Assembly (NCBI RefSeq): GCF_031581065.1
Contig: NZ_JAVLBN010000049.1
Span: 1-14,659 of the forward strand
Direction of reading: 5' to 3'
DNA from: Salibacter sp031581065
Lineage (GTDB): Bacteria > Bacteroidota > Bacteroidia > Flavobacteriales_G > Salibacteraceae
DNA length: 14,659 bases
The translations under genes were made by a program, and so were the position numbers. This document shows positions 12,217 through 14,659 of this stretch, in pieces (the stretch's first letter is position 1; the number at the start of each line of letters is the position of its first letter). The notes under the pieces were generated by a model that ran no database searches, was not told where the DNA came from, and saw only the letters and a list, made by a program, of their open reading frames with translations.

Positions 12217-13758
12217 ATGGAAATAGTAAGTGTTTTAGTAGGAGCCGCAGCCGGATTGATTATTGGCAGTGGTATTATTTATCTCTTACTCAAAAAATCA
12301 ACTGAGCGCAAATCTGCCTCAATTCTAAAAGAAGCTGAGAAAGAAGGCGAGATGCTCAAAGAGCGAAAGCTCATAAAGGCTAAGGAGAAATTTCTTCAGC
12401 TGAAAGAAGAGCACGAAAAGGTCATTAGCGAACGCAACAATAAAATACAGCAGAGTGAGAATCGAGCCAAGCAAAAAGAGAAAACCCTCAATCAAAAGTT
12501 ACAGGATGTTAACAAGAAAGAACGCGATATCAACGCTAAAAGAGGAAATCTCGACAAGCAACTTGAAATAGTTCAAAACAAACAATCTGAACTCGATAAA
12601 CTTCATTCAAAACGTGTTTCTCAACTCGAAGAAATGAGTGAAATCAGTGCTGATGAAGCGCTCGAAGAACTCAAAAAAGAACTCGTTGATGATGCCCGCT
12701 CCAAGTCAATGCAAATGATTCAGGAAATCGTTGACGAAGCAAAAATCAATGCGAATAATGAAGCTAAAAAGATAGTCATTCAAAGTATTCAACGTGTTGC
12801 TACTGAGCATGCCGTTGAAAACTCGGTATCAGTATTTAACATCGAGAGTGACGACATCAAGGGCCGAATCATAGGTCGTGAAGGTAGAAACATAAGGGCG
12901 CTTGAAAGTGCAACCGGAGTTGAAATCATCGTTGATGATACACCTGAAGCTATTATACTTTCCTGCTTTGATCCTGTTCGAAGAGAGGTTGCTCGATTAT
13001 CACTTCACCAACTGGTTACCGATGGTCGTATTCACCCGGCCAGAATTGAAGAGGTTGTTCGCAAAACGCAAAAACGTATTGAGGAAGAGATTGTTGATAC
13101 AGGTAAGCGCACCTGCATTGATCTCGGTATTCACAACATGCACCCTGAGCTCATCAAAATGGTTGGCCGCATGAAGTATCGTTCTTCTTACGGTCAGAAC
13201 CTGTTGCAGCACTCTCGTGAAGTAGCAAACCTCTGTTCAACAATGGCGAGCGAATTGGGAATTAATCCTAAACACGCTAAACGTGCCGGACTGTTACACG
13301 ATATTGGAAAAGTGCCTGAGGACGAGCCGGAAATGCCTCACGCAATCCTGGGTATGAAAATGGCTGAGAAATTTGGCGAAAACGCTGAGGTATGCAACGC
13401 GATTGGAGCACACCACGATGAAATTGAAATGACGTCATTGCTTTCACCAATCGTTCAGGTTTGTGATGCTATATCAGGTGCACGACCAGGTGCTAGACGT
13501 GAAGTTGTAGAGTCTTACATTCAGCGATTGAAAGACCTTGAGAATCTTGCCATGAGTTTTGATGGAGTTATTAAAGCTTATGCAATTCAGGCAGGTCGTG
13601 AGTTGCGTGTAATGGTTGAAAGCGAAAAAGTAAACGACACAATAGCCGGTGAAATTTCAATGAACATTTCACAAAAGATTGAAGATGAAATGACGTATCC
13701 CGGACAGGTACGGGTCACAGTAATTCGCGAAACCAGAGCGATTAATATTGCCAAGTAA
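12217..13758 (+). CDS. rny: Ribonuclease Y
   Basis: RNase Y is a membrane-anchored endoribonuclease that starts mRNA decay and processes RNAs. The 513-residue length is standard. An N-terminal membrane helix (VSVLVGAAAGLIIGSGIIYLLL, about 4-25) precedes a long charged coiled coil (about 30-190). The KH domain has the GRIIGREGRNIRALE signature with GxxG at 220-223. The HD domain has RAGLLHDIGK with H361-D362, preceded by LLQHSREVA and followed by AIGAHHDEIE. The C-terminal YPGQVRVTVIRETRA is typical of the family. All catalytic motifs are intact. The ATG lies 22 bases after the 6S closing stem, and the stop overlaps the next gene by one base (TAATG), suggesting translational coupling. Confidence 0.97.
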   Translation: MEIVSVLVGAAAGLIIGSGIIYLLLKKSTERKSASILKEAEKEGEMLKERKLIKAKEKFLQLKEEHEKVISERNNKIQQSENRAKQKEKTLNQKLQDVNKKERDINAKRGNLDKQLEIVQNKQSELDKLHSKRVSQLEEMSEISADEALEELKKELVDDARSKSMQMIQEIVDEAKINANNEAKKIVIQSIQRVATEHAVENSVSVFNIESDDIKGRIIGREGRNIRALESATGVEIIVDDTPEAIILSCFDPVRREVARLSLHQLVTDGRIHPARIEEVVRKTQKRIEEEIVDTGKRTCIDLGIHNMHPELIKMVGRMKYRSSYGQNLLQHSREVANLCSTMASELGINPKHAKRAGLLHDIGKVPEDEPEMPHAILGMKMAEKFGENAEVCNAIGAHHDEIEMTSLLSPIVQVCDAISGARPGARREVVESYIQRLKDLENLAMSFDGVIKAYAIQAGRELRVMVESEKVNDTIAGEISMNISQKIEDEMTYPGQVRVTVIRETRAINIAK

Positions 13759-14342
13759 TGGGATCTGACCAAAAATATTTTGCGCACGAAACGGCTGTAA
13801 TTGACGAAGGTTGTGAAATAGGTGCCGGAACTAAAATTTGGCACTTTTCGCATATTATGAAAGATTGTGTTTTGGGTGAGAAATGCAATATTGGCCAAAA
13901 CGTTGTTGTATCGCCCGATGTGCATTTGGGGAATAATGTAAAAGTTCAAAATAATGTATCCATTTACACTGGGGTCAACTGTGAAGATGATGTTTTTCTC
14001 GGTCCCAGTTGTGTGTTTACCAATATCACAAACCCCAGGAGCAATGTGGTGCGCAGAGGCCAATACGAAAAAACAACTGTTAAGCGTGGAGCCAGTATTG
14101 GTGCTAATGCAACGATCGTTTGTGGTCACGATATTGGCAAGTTTGCTTTCATTGGAGCAGGAGCAGTAGTGACGAAAACAGTCCCTGATTATGCCCTTTT
14201 GGTAGGGAACCCGGCAAAACAAATCGGCTGGATGAGTGAATACGGTCACCGACTTCACTTTGATGAGAAGGGTATTGCCAAATGTCCAGAAAGTGACCAA
14301 GAGTATTTGCTCGAGGATGGTGTGGTTAGGAAATCCCAATAA
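13758..14342 (+). CDS. WbpD/WlbB-type sugar N-acetyltransferase (left-handed beta-helix)
   Basis: The protein has 194 residues with hexapeptide repeats throughout (VIDEGCEIGAGTKIWHFSHI, GEKCNIGQNVVVS, GNNVKVQNNVSIY, GASIGANATIVCG). The segments GTKIWHFSHIM, KVQNNVSIY, GPSCVFTNITNPRS, VKRGASIGANATIVCG and VGNPAKQIGWMS match the family of WbpD/WlbB. Those enzymes acetylate the 3-amino group of UDP-2-acetamido-3-amino-2,3-dideoxyglucuronate using acetyl-CoA in O-antigen sugar synthesis. The exact substrate in this organism is not proven, because the partner genes (WbpA/B/E type) are not in the window. ATG at 13758 overlaps the rny stop by one base. A flippase gene follows in the same frame, 9 bases after the stop, so this looks like the start of a surface-polysaccharide locus. 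Confidence 0.9.
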   Translation: MGSDQKYFAHETAVIDEGCEIGAGTKIWHFSHIMKDCVLGEKCNIGQNVVVSPDVHLGNNVKVQNNVSIYTGVNCEDDVFLGPSCVFTNITNPRSNVVRRGQYEKTTVKRGASIGANATIVCGHDIGKFAFIGAGAVVTKTVPDYALLVGNPAKQIGWMSEYGHRLHFDEKGIAKCPESDQEYLLEDGVVRKSQ

Positions 14343-14351
14343 CTCAAGATA

Positions 14352-14659
14352 TTGTCTAAAGAGGCTAAAGACACAGTTCAAAAATCCGGAATATTAAGTA
14401 AGAGTTTTTCAACTCTTGTTGTGAGGCTTATTGGAATGGGCCTGACTTATGTATTTAATATAGCCGTTGCTCAAATCTATGGACCAGAAGTCTTTGGATT
14501 ATTTGCTCTTGGACAGATGGCTCTCATGGTTGGAGTTGCTATTACAAAGGGTGGATTAGATATTTCATTTCTTCAAATTTCTTCTTCAAAACCGATTCAC
14601 GAGCAAAAGGAACATCTTAAAAGTGATTATAAAAAGACAGCTGTTTCAATCTTTATTTG
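14352..14659 (+). CDS. Wzx-like polysaccharide flippase (3'-partial)
   Basis: An uninterrupted frame runs from TTG at 14352 to the window end (102 codons plus two bases), so the C-terminal part is missing. The visible residues include KSGILSKSFSTLVVRLIGMG, LTYVFNIAVAQIYGPEVFGL and FALGQMALMVGVAITKGGLD. This is typical of the first two membrane helices of oligosaccharide flippases of the MATE/MOP superfamily (Wzx, RfbX), which move lipid-linked glycans across the inner membrane. No ATG lies before the first helix; TTG at 14352 is the only common start codon between the preceding stop (14342) and the homologous region. The neighbouring sugar N-acetyltransferase supports an O-antigen or exopolysaccharide role. 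Confidence 0.8.
   Translation, partial: MSKEAKDTVQKSGILSKSFSTLVVRLIGMGLTYVFNIAVAQIYGPEVFGLFALGQMALMVGVAITKGGLDISFLQISSSKPIHEQKEHLKSDYKKTAVSIFI

Noticed and set aside
13587..14381. 264-codon antisense open frame across the end of rny and the sugar acetyltransferase
   Set aside because: It lies opposite two strongly recognised genes, and its translation is Cys/Thr/Ile-rich with no family resemblance; it is a shadow frame.
1..14659. CRISPR arrays, tRNA or rRNA genes, insertion sequences, toxin-antitoxin or phage genes
   Set aside because: No regularly spaced repeats, cloverleaf signatures, transposases or paired small toxin/antitoxin genes were seen on either strand.

Overview
The window is low-GC DNA from a member of the Bacteroidota, most likely the Flavobacteriia or Cryomorphaceae-like lineages. 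This rests on three things. There is a TonB-dependent receptor with a carboxypeptidase-regulatory N-terminal domain, plus other envelope proteins of Bacteroidota type. Several promoters match the Bacteroidota consensus TTTG/TTG-N19-TAnnTTTG exactly. Clear Shine-Dalgarno sequences are largely absent. The species cannot be named from the sequence.

Left part (1-5400): the 3' part of an AAA+ ATPase/DUF4143 protein (partial at the window edge) converges, 6 bases apart, on rarA (minus strand). Then come three plus-strand genes: a small two-helix membrane protein, the Xaa-His dipeptidase pepD, and a secreted family-3 solute-binding protein. Each of these three is followed by a clear intrinsic terminator, so they look like separate transcription units.

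Middle part (5434-11223), all on the minus strand and read right to left: a secreted M23 metallopeptidase, a secreted protein with a CarboxypepD_reg-like domain, a TonB-dependent receptor starting at TTG, and a lipoprotein whose N-terminus resembles a Bacteroidota surface-export signal. The last two form a receptor/lipoprotein pair with their own promoter, and a perfect 8-9-8 inverted repeat lies across that promoter. The block ends at a bidirectional terminator near 5350-5386.

Right part (11304-14659), plus strand: a consensus promoter leads into a small coiled-coil gene, zapA, a 6S RNA gene and rny (RNase Y). After these come a WbpD/WlbB-type sugar N-acetyltransferase (overlapping rny by one base) and the first 102 codons of a Wzx-like flippase that runs off the window. 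The 6S RNA was found by hand-folding the 249-base gap between zapA and rny: a 10-bp closing stem, a large central bubble and a long branched apical arm. A separate perfect 9-bp hairpin ends two bases before the rny start codon and shares a base with the 6S closing stem.

No CRISPR array, tRNA, rRNA, insertion sequence or obvious defence island was seen. Most genes are housekeeping or envelope genes. The points most worth following up are the 6S RNA/rny junction, the operator-like repeat at the receptor promoter, the receptor/lipoprotein pair, and the small coiled-coil gene beside zapA.
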